NCBI GenBank assembly: GCA_964030475.1
Contig: CAXIPT010000001.1
Location: forward strand, 11,403,593 to 11,467,592
Direction: 5' to 3'
DNA: 64,000 nt
Source of the DNA: Tethya wilhelma
Lineage: Eukaryota; Porifera; Demospongiae; Tethyida; Tethyidae
Of the stretch, positions 21,716-33,682 are shown in pieces (within the stretch, counting starts at the first letter, position 1; the number at the start of each line of letters is the position of its first letter). Both the position numbers and the translations under genes were made by a program. Below the pieces are notes generated by a model. The model ran no database searches, had not been told where the DNA came from, and saw only the letters and a program-made list of their open reading frames with translations.

Positions 21716-21823
21716 GTTTTGTGCTGTCTGGATTTTCCATCAATCATCAGCAGCCTGTCTATTTCAAGTGGTTTAGAGTTTGATCTTATAAAAGTAGTAA
21801 AAATTTCAAAAAATAAGCAGTGT

Positions 21824-22129
21824 AGTGCTGTAAAAAGTATTGGAACAAGGATGGTCTCAATTTCGGCACATGACTACTTCATTTTCATTTTTGATCCCTC
21901 ATTGCTAATTGTCATAAATGGTTCACAGAATGATCTGTATACTTAAATAGCTAATCTGTATTGATCACATACTAATGGTTCAAATTTCTACCAATCTTAT
22001 CACTTGGCTAAAAAGGGGAACAAACCATGGCAGGCAGGATTAAATTACTGGCCAAGACTTGTGCACAAAAATGAAGTAGTCATGTGCCGAAATTGAGACC
22101 ATCCTTGTTCCAAACCTTTTTACAGCACT
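21824..22129. mobile_element. Foldback MITE with about 60-bp terminal inverted repeats
   Basis: The left end AGTGCTGTAAAAAG leads to GGAACAAGGATGGTCTCAAT and TTCGGCACATGACTACTTCA. The right end is the near-perfect reverse complement. The interior is about 180 bases of AT-rich sequence. A fragment of the same repeat (AATTCGGCACATGACTACTT) abuts Copia B at 51413. Confidence 0.8.
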
Positions 22130-22148
22130 GCCCATTCCTATACAGCTA

Positions 22149-22284
22149 TGTAGGAAACTGAACTGACTAACTATATATAGTACCTGTATATTTAGTATAT
22201 GATTATCTATTCATAGTAATGATGTCATGATGATGTAATACCATGTGCTGTATCGGTTGAATGAGATTACTACGATATCTTACA
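22149..22284 (+). repeat. Putative 5' LTR (or its end) of a Gypsy element
   Basis: The sequence runs TG...CA and ends TTACA directly before TGGCGCTGCGAACAG at 22285, a typical Gypsy primer-binding-site position after an LTR. The left limit is a guess because no partner LTR is in the window. Confidence 0.4.
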
Positions 22285-22340
22285 TGGCGCTGCGAACAGT
22301 TCAAGAACCGGACAACTAACACTCACAGCAGTAAGGTTTT

Positions 22341-23241
22341 ATGAGCAAGAGAGCCTACAAACGAAGAAGACTCCGCACCAATACCGAACACTCTCGAGAA
22401 GACCCAGCGTCAACGGAACAGTCCGAAGGCTCAGCGTCCATGACATACACGTTTCGACCAGGAGACTTGCCTAAACTCGACCTACAAGTCGACCGGGGCA
22501 CAGACTTCCAAGCATGGAAAGTTCAATGGGAGGCATATTTCGCCCTCTCGGGACTCAGCTCACAGAGTGCAAGTAAGCAAGTACAAGCCCTGACCCTTTG
22601 CTTCTCTAGAGAGACAGTCACTATCGTCAACAACCTTGGGCTAACGGCGGAACAGCGCCAGAAAGTTGCTGACATCATCACAGCCATCGAGGGATATGTT
22701 ACAGGACAGGTCAATGAAACAGTAGAAAGGAGAAACTTCCGACGTCGTGTACAGCAACACGGGGAAACCTTTGATGACTTCCTGGTGTCTCTCAGGGAGC
22801 TCGCCAAGACTTGCAAGTTCTGCTCAGATGAATGCACGTGTAAAGGCATACGAGACCAAATAATAGAAGGAGTCCACGATGGGGACCTTGTAGAAGAGCT
22901 CCTCAAGCACAAAGATCTCACCTTGGAACAGGCCATAACTATGTGTCGAGCACACGAGGCCGCTAAACGACAACGTGCTGAAATTAGCAACTCACCAATA
23001 GAGCCGGCAGTGCTAGGGGTCCAGGGAAATATACCACCTGGCACCAAACAATTCCAAGTATGTCCCGGATGCGGGTCGGGATTCCACGCAGGAGGAAGGA
23101 AGAATTGTCCTGCCTTCCAAGTCGCCTGTCGCAAGTGTAACAAAGTTGGGCATTTCGCCAAAGTTTGTAAATCACGCTCCCGACAAACATCAGTAACACT
23201 CGGAGCCGAACAGAAATCAGGAGTCAACGCCATAACAATTG
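22341..23241 (+). CDS. Gypsy-type gag (truncated at a single N)
   Basis: One open frame of about 300 residues starts at ATG 22341, 57 bases after the putative LTR end. A basic N-terminus is followed by the gag core (FQAWKVQWEAYFALSG, QHGETFDDFLVSLRELA, IRDQIIEGVHDGDLVEELL). A C-terminal CCHC zinc knuckle CRKCNKVGHFAKVC lies near 23130, preceded by a CPGCGSGFH Cys/His cluster. This matches K02A2.6-like Gypsy gag. The frame is intact until the N at 23242, where sequence switches to Helitron-like material, so the downstream pol is missing here. Confidence 0.85.
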
Positions 23242-23242
23242 N

Positions 23243-23430
23243 ATATAGACACATGACTCAGGAACAGCAGCCTTAACAGAGTCAGCCACAGAGATCTCAA
23301 GATGAGTGGATGCTTGTATGCCAACGCAACAGTGACCTCCAGCCTAATCCTCCTTCAAATGATGAATTTGACTGGACGTCAGCTGCACAGCTGTATCCAA
23401 ACATCGAGGAAGCTCCTATGGAGTGGACTT
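23243..23430 (+). pseudogene. Helitron helicase-linker fragment
   Basis: Closely similar to 29138-29310 within the large Helitron: both read through DEWMLICQRNSDLQPN-like and DEFDWTSAAQLYPNIEEAP peptides. It begins immediately after the single N at 23242 and runs out near 23420. Confidence 0.75.
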
Positions 23431-23700
23431 CTTGCCTACCAAACCTGTCTGACTCTTTGCAGTCTCTTTGCCTCAGGCTCGAAGGGTTGGTTTGTGTCCT
23501 CTTGTCTCGACAACCATGGATTGGGTACTGTCTTCAGGGGAAGACTCCATACCTAGAACAAAAGCACACATACATTTTAGTGGTCCAATGACCTCTGTAG
23601 AACTTACCACAAACAGATTTCTTGTCCACCAAACCTGTCTGACTCTTTGCCACCTCTTTGCCTGAGGCTCGAAGGGTTGGCTTGTATCCTCTTGTTAATA
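23430..23700 (+). repeat. Two copies of a 70-bp motif, about 195 bp apart
   Basis: ACCAAACCTGTCTGACTCTT occurs near 23438 and again near 23629. Each is followed by CTCTTTGCCT, AGGCTCGAAGGGTTGG and TCCTCTTGT with few changes. No function seen. Confidence 0.75.
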
Positions 23701-23779
23701 CTCTTTGTGGAATGAACTGAATTTACTGGGTAGTTTGTAAATTTAGTCATTTGTAGTTACTTCATACTTGTACCACTAT

Positions 23780-24154
23780 TGTTAGGCTGAGTGTGTTGAA
23801 TTCTCAGGTTGGACTGTAACAAAACTGACAACAAGCATATACGACGGCTAGACAGGCTAGGCAAACGAGAGAGTTGCTCTCATATACTATTGTATAATTG
23901 AGTCTGCTGTCCTGCGAACAAGTGCAGGAACTGCCAGCTAGCTACTGACAACTGTTGACATTCATGATACAGAGAATCATGGATAGCGAGCAGACTGACT
24001 GAGCAGCCCTTACAAACACATTAAATACTGAGCTACTTCCTCTAGAGCTATACAACAAATTCAGGGTTGCATGTGTACAAGGCTATACATCAATAAGTAA
24101 TAATTATTGCTACAATAGTTCAACATACTACTAGATATACATTATGCATGAACA
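23780..24154 (-). repeat. BEL/Pao 3' LTR
   Basis: On minus it starts TGTTCATGCA just after a purine/G-rich tract (GGCCGGCGGC) and ends CTCAGCCTAACA (TG...CA). Its last 29 bases match the 5' LTR remnant at 43892-43920 with one difference. Confidence 0.65.
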
Positions 24155-24188
24155 TGCCGCCGGCCAAAGACCTGCGGTCTTTAAAGGT

Positions 24189-26334
24189 TCAAAGTTCACT
24201 TTCGAGGGGTAGCAGCATGGCAATCTTGACAACTGGCCGCTTATATATTCCGGAGTTTGTCTTGATCGTTACAGCTCGTATGTAGCCATCAGCACCTGGG
24301 TGCACTTGTACAACTCTTGCGAGTGGCCATTTAGTAGGCACCATATTGTCTTCTTGCAGAACAAGAATGTCTCCAATCTGCACATTACGAGATGGAAACT
24401 TCCACTTGTTTTGGCGTCTCAATGAAGTGAGGTACTCGTCTGCCTATCGATTCCAGAAGTGGCGAACAACAGATCGGCAAAGGTGCCAACGCTTCAAGAG
24501 TGGGAAGTTGCGGTAGGAGAGAGAGGGGTCGGGAATGAACTCGAGGGACTGGCCAACAAGGAAGTGACCCGGAGTCAATGCTTGCAAGTTATCTTCTTCA
24601 TGAGGCATGGGTGACAAAGAACAGCTATTCAGGCAAGACTCAATCTGTGTGACGATAGTCGTGAGCTCCTCAAAGGTCAACTTGGCATTCCCAACAACAC
24701 GCCTGAAGTGGTACTTCATTGATGCCTCCCATAGGCCTCCAAAATGAGGAGACCGTTCAGGAATGAACTTCCAGTCAATTGAATAGTACACCGATATTTC
24801 ACCCATATACCCTTGGAGTTTGAAGAAATCGTGTATCTCTCTTAGCTCTCCAGCAGCACCAACGATATTAGTGCCATGATCGCTCAGGATCAGACTGGGC
24901 TTTCCGCGTCTGGCAGTGAAGCGACGAAGAGCTGCTATGAAGGCTTCAGTGGTAAGATCAGACACAGGCTCGAGGTGGACAGCTTTGACTGCAAGTGACA
25001 CGAAAAAGCATACATATGCCTTGACTACGACAGGTTTCCTGATATAGGCGTACTTCACTTGGATAGGACCAGCAAAGTCAGTGCCGACTTTATCAAAGAC
25101 AGGTCCTGGAGTAAGCTGTTCAATTGGTAACTGACCCATCAATGGGGGAGTTGGCTTTACAGTGAGTCTTCGGCAACCATGGACTATTGATCGAACAATC
25201 TTTCGAGAACTGATGATATGGTACCGGTTGCTTAAAGAAGCCAAGACTTGTGTTGGTCCAGCGTGCAATAGGCGCAAGTGCTCTGCACGGATAACAAGGT
25301 GAGTGAAGTGGTGCTTGGGATGCAAAATGAGGGGGTGCCTCTTTGAGTAAGCAATTGGTGCTTTCTCTTGCCTTCCGCCAACACGCAACAAACCAGCCGA
25401 ATCAATGAAAGGACGTAGGGAAAGGAGTAGGCTATTCCTCTCAAGGGGCTTGTTCGCCTTGAGACGTTCAATCTCAATCTCAAAAAACTCCTTCTGGACG
25501 ATGGAGCACCAATACAACTCTGCTTGATACAAATCTTGAGTAGTGAGATAAGGTGGTGAATGAGTTACTTCAAACTTGTGACTGCGACAGTTTTGGACAA
25601 ATCTGAAAATCCAGGACGTTATTCGCTTCAATCTTGAGAGAGAAGAATAGTCACCAATTCTCAGCAAGTATGGAGGCACACATGGCTCACTGATCATAGC
25701 ATGAAGACTGAGTTGTTTCTCTTCTTCCGTTCTTTCCTGTGATCGGATGTCTGATTGCTGAGGCCACTGAACAGAATCACAAGTCAGCCAGTCTGGCCCA
25801 TGCCACCATAATGTGTAATTCAATAATTCAGCTGGGAACATTCCCCTTGATGCGCAATCAGCTGGATTCTGTAGGCCAGCAACATGATACCATCTTTCAG
25901 GTGAGATGAGCTCCACAATGCATGAAACTCTGTTGCCAACAAAGGTTTTGAATCTCCTTGGGCTTCCGACAAGCCAACTAAGCACAATCGTGCTATCTGT
26001 CCAGGCAAATACAGAGTCAAAAGGGATGACAAAGACAGCTTTCACATGGTAGAGCAGTTGTGCAAGAAGGTATGCTCCACACAGCTCCAGTCTGGGGACA
26101 GTAAGCTTCTTAATCGGAGCCACCTTGGTTTTGGAGATTACAAGCGATGTCTGCACCTCTCGAAAGGAATCAGTCATCCTCAAATAGACAACAGCCGCGT
26201 AGGCACTCTCAGAAGCGTCACAAAATCCGTGTAGCTGCATGCTAACAACATGAGATCCTTTGTTGAAATAGCAGCAGGGGATGTGCTTCTCAGAGAGGAG
26301 ATGCAACTCTGACCGCCATTGTAGCCAATCATCA
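24189..26334 (-). pseudogene. BEL/Pao pol: RNase H, integrase and C-terminal domain
   Basis: From the Helitron boundary leftward: WLQWRSELHLLSEKHIP, then an RNase H segment (LHGFCDASESAYAAVVYLR, PRLELCGAYLLAQLL, VFAWTDSTIVLSWL). An integrase zinc region follows (HLRLLHAGPTQVLASL, YHIISSRKIVRSIVHGC). The catalytic core reads KVGTDFAGPIQVKY, LILSDHGTNIVGA and WKFIPERSPHFGGLWEA. The last domain (VQIGDILVLQEDNMVPTKWP) is the usual BEL DUF5641. One stop or shift near 24425-24440 separates this tail. Catalytic Asp, Asp and Glu of integrase look present. Confidence 0.85.
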
Positions 26335-26702
26335 TTGGGGCGAGCCCCACATAGTCTTGTAAACGATGAAATTTCTGTTTGTCTGTACACGGTGGACACT
26401 TTCCGTATATTCGAATTAATCGAATTCGAAGGCGTGGTATTGTAATATTTACATCGATTGCGCAATATATCGCTAGATAGCACGTGTACGTCTATGGTCT
26501 GTATGATACAGAAAACTTTTCAGATCTGTGATCATGGATAATGAAGATAAAGCACAAAAACGCCTTGCACGACGAAGAGAGCTGTACAGAGAACGTATAG
26601 CTAGAGAAACACCTGATGAAAAAGAAAGATGACTTGCAAGGCGTAGACAAAGAGATTCAGCTCGTAAACAACAGCGATGCCTGAGGGAAACATTTCCTGA
26701 GA

Positions 26703-26975
26703 GAGGCGCTCGTCTTGCCCAAGAAAGAGTCAGAATCGAAGAAAGGAGGCAACGGGAGACCACTCCTGAGAGAGACGCTCGTCTTACCCAAGAAAGAGTC
26801 AGAATCGAAGAAAGGAGGCAACGGGAGACCACTCCTGAGAGAGACGCTCGTCTTACCCAAGATAGAGTCAGAGTTGAAGAAAGGAGGCAACGGGAGACCA
26901 CTCCTGAGAGAGACGCTCGTCTTGCCCAAGAAAGAGCCAGAGTTGAAGAAAGAAGACGAAGGGAGACAACTCCTG
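26703..26975 (+). repeat. 66-bp coding tandem repeat, four units
   Basis: Units begin near 26703, 26769, 26835 and 26901 and encode a 22-residue Arg/Glu-rich helical repeat (ERDARLTQERVRIEERRQ). They differ by a few bases. Likely a long charged helix or coiled coil in the Helitron protein N-terminus. Confidence 0.85.
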
Positions 26976-29900
26976 AGACAGAAATGCCTCAAGAACAAGA
27001 TCGTATGCGATATCAAACCTCAAATCAAATTGATTATTCATCTCCCCTATTTGACCAGCCTGCAGTTCAGAAAAAGATGAGAAACTTTCACTCAACAATG
27101 GCAACTACCCAGTTTAACCGCTGCAATACTTGTTTGGAGCAATTTCCAAACGTGTCCATAGTTGGCCATCAGCAAGAATGTAGAAGGTGCTTCCCGGACA
27201 AAAAAGTTCCCAAGCTTTTCTCCTCTGCAAATAACATGGACCCAGGCCCAGTACCACCACAATTGCAGGTAAATATAATTATTATTCTATGCATTATACT
27301 TTGTTATTGATCCTTTTCGGTATAATTATAGGGACTGACACAGGTTGAAGAGATGCTCATATCAGGTGTGATGCCAATCATATCCATCTACAGGCTACCT
27401 CATGGCTAGTATGGATACAGTGGACATGTTGTCTACCTTCCACAGGATGTGATATCATTTGCCACCAGCCTTCCAAGGTTACCATCAGACATTAATGTAC
27501 TGGTTGTGAGAAAGGAGAAGGAACAAACACATCAAGATTTCCGTGTCCGAAGACATGTTGTTGAACAAGCATTGAATTGGTTGTTTGAAAACAACCAGTA
27601 CTACTGAGCTAATCAAGTTCGTATGAATGAAGATGCTCTTCGTCAGCTGCAAGAAGATGGAACCCTCTCCTCCCTGACATCCATTCAACCTGATGACCCC
27701 TCATCTACTCCTCAGTCATCTCAAGTGCCGGAGGAGGAAGATCCATACACAGCACACCTGTCAAGCTCATTTGTTCCAAATGCAGCACACCAGACCACAG
27801 AACAGGAAACCATTCAGCAAGCTGTGCAAGATCGACAATCTGGTTCCAATTCTGCCTCTCATGTGGCCCACTATTGGAGGAGCTCCCATCAATGAGTTCA
27901 ATACTGAGGGATACTCCTCACGTCCATGGTCTGGCCTGGCTAGCCAATGCTCCTGATGTGGAGAAGCTCAAAACATCTACATCACCAGATGCACTGGAAG
28001 TTACTAAGCAGGAGATCATCCAGTATGCTGACAAAATCGTTTCTACCATCAATCCGGCTGTGTTGCCAGATGGAAGCAACATTGAAAATGCTCCTTCACC
28101 CAAGGTGGACCCACACATCTGCAACAAGCCTTACTTGACTTTGATGAAGACCTCTCTGATCTCATTGCTACCTGCCAACGTCACACACGTTGTTCAGAGG
28201 CCTATTGTCTCCGCACTCGTAACGGTCGACAACAGTGCCGCTTTGGATACCTCAAAGACTTGCATCCACACACTACCATCACAATTGATGACGATGGAGA
28301 GCCAACACTTGAATCAACTCGGAATGATCCAGTGATCAACAGTCACAACACAGTTCAACTGTCAGCTTGGCGTGGCAATTGTGACATGCAGTACATTGTC
28401 TCTCGGCACAAAGTTATTCAATACTGCACCATGTATGTCACTAAGAGTGAGCCTCATTCACAGACACTGAAGGAAACATTCACCAATGTGGTTCAAAGCC
28501 TCAGTGATGGAAATCGATTACTCAAAGCTGTGCAGAAGTTGCTAACCAACTGTGTCGGAGAGAGAGACTACTCTGCTCAGGAGACATGTCACCTTCTATT
28601 GCAGCTGCCAATGTTCAAGTCACTTCATTATGCTCCCTCTGGATGGCTCACGGCAAGTCGAAGAGAATTTATCTGAGCAAGAAAGAGCAACAGCTCCATC
28701 CATCCTGGATCACGTCCAGAAACATCCCAGTTCAACTCCATCACTCTCTTAGAGTTTGCTAGGCAGTACACCATGCCCAAGGAAGTAAACACAGAGCCAA
28801 AGAGAAGACAAAAGAAGGTGGTTGTGATTGCCCAACCTTACTGCTCCCCTGATCCTGATGGACCCAACTATGAGCAGTACTGTCGACAGTCACTGATGCA
28901 ACACAAGAGCTTCCATCAAGTGATTGAGCTGAAAGAAGATTACAACACTTTTGCTGAAGCATATGCCACTTTTTTACAATCTGACAACGTTCCAAGATCT
29001 CTTGAAGAGGATATATTTCGACTACAAAGGCAGCAACAAGAGTCGACTGAAGATCCACCTGAAGACAATGAGGTGTGTATTAAATAGAAATCCATATCTA
29101 TGTCATAATTACAATTCTTTTCCTCTTTATTATATAGACACATGACTCAGAACAGCAGCCTCAACGTAGTCAACAGAGATTTCAAGATGAGTGGATGCTC
29201 ATATGCCAACGCAACAGTGACCTCCAGCCTAATCTTCCTTCTAATGATGAATTTGACTGGACATCAGCTGCACAGCTGTACCCAAACATCGAGGAAGCTC
29301 CTACCTTTATTACATGACAACGACAAACAGCTGAAGAGCGTCCTTATACTACATCTGCAACTCCTGACAACCTACACGGTCGACAACTTGATGTCTACAC
29401 TACGGTGAAGGATCACTACGAGAGCAGCAATCCTGAACCACTGCACATTATTGTCAATGGTACAGCAGGCACTGGCAAGTCGTATCTGATTCACTGTCTG
29501 CGATTGCTGCTTGGGAACAACCTCAAAGTCTCTGCTCCCACTGGTGTGGCATCATTCATCATCGAAGGTAAACCCTCCACAGCCTACTACACCTTCCAAC
29601 AAAAGAACTGGAAGGCAACCGTCTTAGTCAACTTCAACAAGAGCTCTCAAACATCAAGTACATCATAATCAATGAGATCTCTATGGTTGGGAGAAAGATG
29701 TTTGGTCCGATTGACAGACATCTCCGACAAGCTTTTCCCCATAATGCCCAACAAGTGTTTGGCGGCTGCTCCATGTTGCTGTTTGGAGACTTTGGCCAGC
29801 TGCCTCCAGTGATGGATCTGCCTCTCTACACCACAGTCAGCCGGTCAGATATTTCTGACCAGGGACAGAGAGCATACCAACAGTTTGACAAGGCCTTCAC

Positions 29901-30719
29901 ACTCACTCGTGTGATGCGCCAAGCCGGTGAAGACCCTGAGCACACTCGTTTCAGAGATGTCCTCCTTCGTCTAAGAAATGCTCAAGTCACTGTTGAAGAT
30001 TGGAACTACCTGATGAACCAGACCCCAACTAAAGTGCAACAACAATCGCTCTTTGTCAATGCACTCCACCTCTACCCAACTGTGGAAGCCGTTGTGGAAT
30101 TTAATGTTGCCAAGCTGCATGAATGTGGCCATCCAATTGCCACTATCAAGGCTGTCGCCAATGCTGCTAAAGCGTGATAATGCAAGCGGTCTTGAACCAG
30201 TTGTGCTGCTAGCAAAGTCAGCCCGTGTGATGTTAACCAGTAACCTGTGGGTTGAAGTTGGCCTGGTAAATGGTGCGATGGGCACAATTGAAGCAATCTG
30301 CTATCGCAGTGGAGGCCCACCTGATTTACCTGTTGCTGTAATGGTACGATTTGACCGTTACTCTGGTCCAACACTACACGATAGAATTGTTCCCATCACT
30401 CCTCTCCGTCGTACGTGGTTTACCTCTGGAGTTCAATGCTCTCGTCTACAACTCCCTCTGAAGTTGGCATGGGCTGTAACCGTTCACAAGTCCCAGGGGC
30501 TAACTTTGGATAAGGTTGTCATTGATATTGGCAAGAGAGAGTTTACCTGTGGATTGACATTTGTTGCTTGCTCCCGAGTACGACATCTCACAGATTTACT
30601 CTTCAGCCCACCATTTCCATTTCAACGTTTGGCAAGCATTGCAAACAACAAACGTCTTCATGAAAGACAACACGAAGATCAAAGATTGTTATTAATGCAG
30701 CAACAATTTTTCAAATCAA

Positions 30720-31152
30720 CACGAGGCCACTCCCTCTCCACCGTCCACTCCTTTCATGGACAAGTACACTCCCTCTCCACCGTCCACTCCTTTCAAGGAC
30801 GACTACACTCCCTCTCCACCGTCCACTCCTTTCATGGACGAGGCCACTCCTTTCATGGACGACTACGTACACTCCCTCTCCACTGTCCACTCCTTTCATG
30901 GACGAGTACACTCCTTTCATGGACGACTACACTCCCTCTCCACCGTCCACTCCTTTCATGGACGAGGCCACTCCTTTCATGGACGACTACACTCCTTCTC
31001 CACTGTCCACTCCTTTCATGGACGAGTACACTCCTTTCATGGACAAGGCCACTCCCTCTCCACCGTCCACTCCTTTCATGGACGAGTACACTCCCTCTCC
31101 ACAGTCCACTCCTTTCATGGACAGGGCCACTCCCTCTGCACCATCCACTCCT
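30720..31152 (+). repeat. Minisatellite at the C-terminus of the helicase frame
   Basis: About a dozen imperfect copies of a short unit built from CTCCCTCTCCACCGTCCACT and CCTTTCATGGACGAG. In one frame it encodes PSPPSTPFMDEYTPFMDDYT, in another HSLSTVHSFHGRG. The Pro/Ser/Thr frame ends at TAG 31168-31170 and looks like a natural low-complexity tail, as it lacks stops for about 130 residues. Confidence 0.85.
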
Positions 31153-31201
31153 GATGTGCCATTCATGTAGTATCACATGCATACCTTACAATGTATCTGA
31201 T

Positions 31202-31390
31202 CTGCAGTCTCTGTGACGAAGAGCCTATAATGGCACGCAGACCTTACCTGCAGTCTCTGTGACGAAGAGCCTATAATGGCACGCAGACCTTATCTGCAGT
31301 CTCTGTGATGAAGAGCCTATAATGGCTAGCAGACCTTATCTGCATTCTCTGTGACGAAGAGCCTATAATGGCACGCAGAATTATCTGCAG
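31202..31390 (+). repeat. 46-bp non-coding tandem repeat, four units
   Basis: Unit starts CTGCAGTCTCTGTGACGAAG and continues AGCCTATAATGGCACGCAGACCTTAT-like sequence. There are four head-to-tail copies with a few substitutions, just downstream of the helicase stop. Confidence 0.85.
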
Positions 31391-31757
31391 TATAAACATG
31401 CATGATTTAAAACAAGAGATTTGTATTTGAGAGCATCTGTTATATGCATTCTTTTTCATTACAGATGAAAAGAACCAGACCCTGCAACAACCTACAGACA
31501 ATCAATGGCTCCATGAAAAATGGGTGGTAGGGTGGGGGGCCAGTTATGCAGTGACACCTATTCGCGATGGTGCTGGCTATCACTCTTACATTAGAGTGCA
31601 AGAACACTGCAAATTAACTCTGTTTACAATGTTTTCTTTTTTCAATTTCATAATCATTATATACACTTTATATTTAATATTTATTATCATATTCGTAACA
31701 TATAATGTATAATGTACTCCCAAATAATCAGTGATCACTTCATTTCCTTTCTTTTTT

Positions 31758-32222
31758 TTAAGCCAGAAATTCTGCAAAATCTTTATCCAATGATTGCTTG
31801 TCTTCCAATTCCTTTCGGATTTCAACCCTTTCTTCTTCTTCAAATCGAACCCTCTCCTTGATTTCTCTTTGGCTGTGTTCTAGAGCTAATTCCCATCTCT
31901 TTCTCTGATCTTCTTCCCAAGCTTTCCTTTCCCACCAATGTACTTGTTCTTCCAACTTTTTGATTGAACCCCTCAATTCTTCATTCGTTCTACTAACATG
32001 AACCATCTTTTCGTTCATTTTCCTCATTTTTGATCTATATTCTTCATTATCCTCCTCGAGAACTCTTTTACGTCTATTAACCAATTCAATTGTTCGTTCC
32101 TTGTCTCTAATTTTATCCTTCAAAGACTTGATTTGCAAGTTCCTTTTTGAAATTATCTCCTTGCATTCATTCAACTTTTTGTCCCAATCAATACAGTCTT
32201 GAAAATCCTCATCTTCACTCAT
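31758..32222 (-). CDS. Coiled-coil protein, Helitron cargo
   Basis: A 154-residue open frame starting at ATG 32220-32222. Acidic start (MSEDEDFQDCIDWDKKLNEC) followed by about 120 residues of Lys/Glu/Arg-rich heptad-like helix. No enzyme motif. A TATA-like CTATAAAGA lies on minus near 32265-32273, about 45 bases upstream of the ATG. The N-terminal 38 codons are conserved in the second copy at 54714-54826, where an N junction truncates it. Function unknown; its position between helicase and RPA-like gene on the opposite strand suggests element cargo. Confidence 0.6.
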   Translation of the reverse strand: MSEDEDFQDCIDWDKKLNECKEIISKRNLQIKSLKDKIRDKERTIELVNRRKRVLEEDNEEYRSKMRKMNEKMVHVSRTNEELRGSIKKLEEQVHWWERKAWEEDQRKRWELALEHSQREIKERVRFEEEERVEIRKELEDKQSLDKDFAEFLA

Positions 32223-32525
32223 TTTCTATCCCTCACACTAATAAAACTTGAGACTATAGATGGAGTCTTTATAGTACTTGAAAGGTACGCAAAAATGCAG
32301 CTAGTTGCTTCCAATTCGTGAAACGTTCCCGGATCCCATGGCCCAAACTCCATTCTACACGCACATACATTCAGACAGGAAGTAATATGAATCATTATCA
32401 CAATACTCACACATGTATATACACAATCAACTTCTTTCTAACTGTCAAAGACAAACTAATCACACCAATTTACAGTCGTGACAATAAGTTAAGTTCACAT
32501 AGTCCAGTTACTCTCAGCTGCAGCC

Positions 32526-33590
32526 TCACAGTTTCTGCACAGAGAAGACAACATCCCGGTTGTTTACATGAAAAATGCAACGGGGAGCCATTAGCAACTG
32601 TAAACCCAAACTGTTAGCGGTGATGCCTTCCACAATCCTTAAAAGATTTGGTTCAAATAGAGATACGTTGTACTCATGAGTACCACTTGACACAACTACT
32701 TTGGCCGACTTTGTTACCTCACATAATTTCATCTTCATTATAGCACGACACTTTGTACATGTTGCCACAATTCCATCGTCACTGGTTACTTTACTCTTAC
32801 AAAACTTGCAGGAATAGTATTCTGTTGCAGATATTACTGCAGAGATTTCACCTTCAATGCACCTCTCAGGATTCACATCTCCACACTCAGACAAATCAAT
32901 CTCACAAACATTTCCCAAATCATTAATTGAACTCTTTCCACTCTGCTTCGAAAAAGAAAGATATTTACGCGTGTCAAAGTTGCGTACACATACAGCACTC
33001 AACTTATAGCTCCTTCCTTCCTCTTAACCATCAACATCACTTTCCCATAACACCAGCCGACAACAAGCTGTATCATCACCCACAATTACTTCCTGCTTGG
33101 ATAATTCCGATCCATCAGACTTCTTCACTTTCTTCGTCTCTTCAACACCAACCACTTTAATCATAACATCAACATATTGGTTTACAGAAACATCAACAAG
33201 AGATTCCAACTTAATTTCTTTACATCCAGATATTGCTGCAAAATTTACACATTCATACTTTAGAGGTGAATTTTCAACTTTCAATTGACTATTCAAATGT
33301 ATCTCCAAGTCACCACTAAGCTTACTTGTTTTGACTTCACTCTTGTTAAGTACAACAGTGCTCTCACCGTCCTTCGCTTTCTCGAAAGCTGAAAGTAAAC
33401 GGGGTTCGAAAGATACAAATCTAGTACTATTTTTTCCATCTGAAATTTTCCCGTCGAAATAGATCATGTTTGGGTTCTTTCTACTTTTTTTTATCGGAGA
33501 TAAACTCACAGGAACGCCATGAACAGTTACACCTTTTCCTTCCTCGATTTCAGAAACATCGTATTCACGTTTTTCTCCAACCTTTGCCAT
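32526..33590 (-). pseudogene. RPA-like (RPA70-type OB-fold) ssDNA-binding gene, copy 1
   Basis: I start it at ATG 33588-33590 (AAGATGG context; MAKVGEKREYDVSEIEEGKG), although the frame is open 60 bases further upstream. An OB-fold segment (QYVDVMIKVVGVEETKKVK, DDTACCRLVLWESDVDG) is followed by a second OB-like part. A four-cysteine zinc ribbon (CKFCKSK ... CTKC near 32800-32740) resembles DBD-C of RPA1. TTA is TAA at 33022-33024 here, while copy 2 reads on as Leu-Glu-Glu. Stop TGA at 32526-32528. Animal and plant Helitrons are known to carry RPA-like genes, and here it lies antisense to the helicase. Confidence 0.75.
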
Positions 33591-33682
33591 CTTCAAACGT
33601 TCAGACCACGAGGCAAAAAAAGTCCTCGTGCTCACTTCAAGCATGCGCAATGGAAAATTTAATCACATGACAAACCTCATCC

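Larger units (their letters stand above)
26534..31170 (+). pseudogene. Helitron Rep/PIF1-helicase polyprotein, degraded
   Basis: Starts at ATG 26534 with an Arg/Glu-rich N-terminus (KRLARRRELYRER) that runs into a 22-residue tandem repeat. A Cys/His motif (CNTCLEQF, H-x5-C near 27120-27190) follows. A DUF6570-like region lies near 27340-27480 and Helitron-like N segments near 27900-28620 (TPHVHGLAWLANAPD; NCDMQYIVSRHKVIQYC). The PIF1-type helicase has Walker A VNGTAGTGKSYLIHCLRLLL (29455), FGDFGQLPPVMDLP near 29795, TLTRVMRQ, and a C-terminal TVHKSQGLTLDKVVIDIGKR near 30480. A large part of the Rep nuclease is missing between about 27890 and 27915. Stops at 26630 and 30175 and several shifts are seen; two short introns are likely. 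Confidence 0.75.

Noticed and set aside
22523..23254. 243-residue minus-strand frame
   Set aside because: Complement of the clear gag gene with zinc knuckle on plus.
31202..31390. Four regular 46-bp repeats resembling a short CRISPR array
   Set aside because: The units are head to tail with no unique spacers, and the context is a eukaryotic Helitron.
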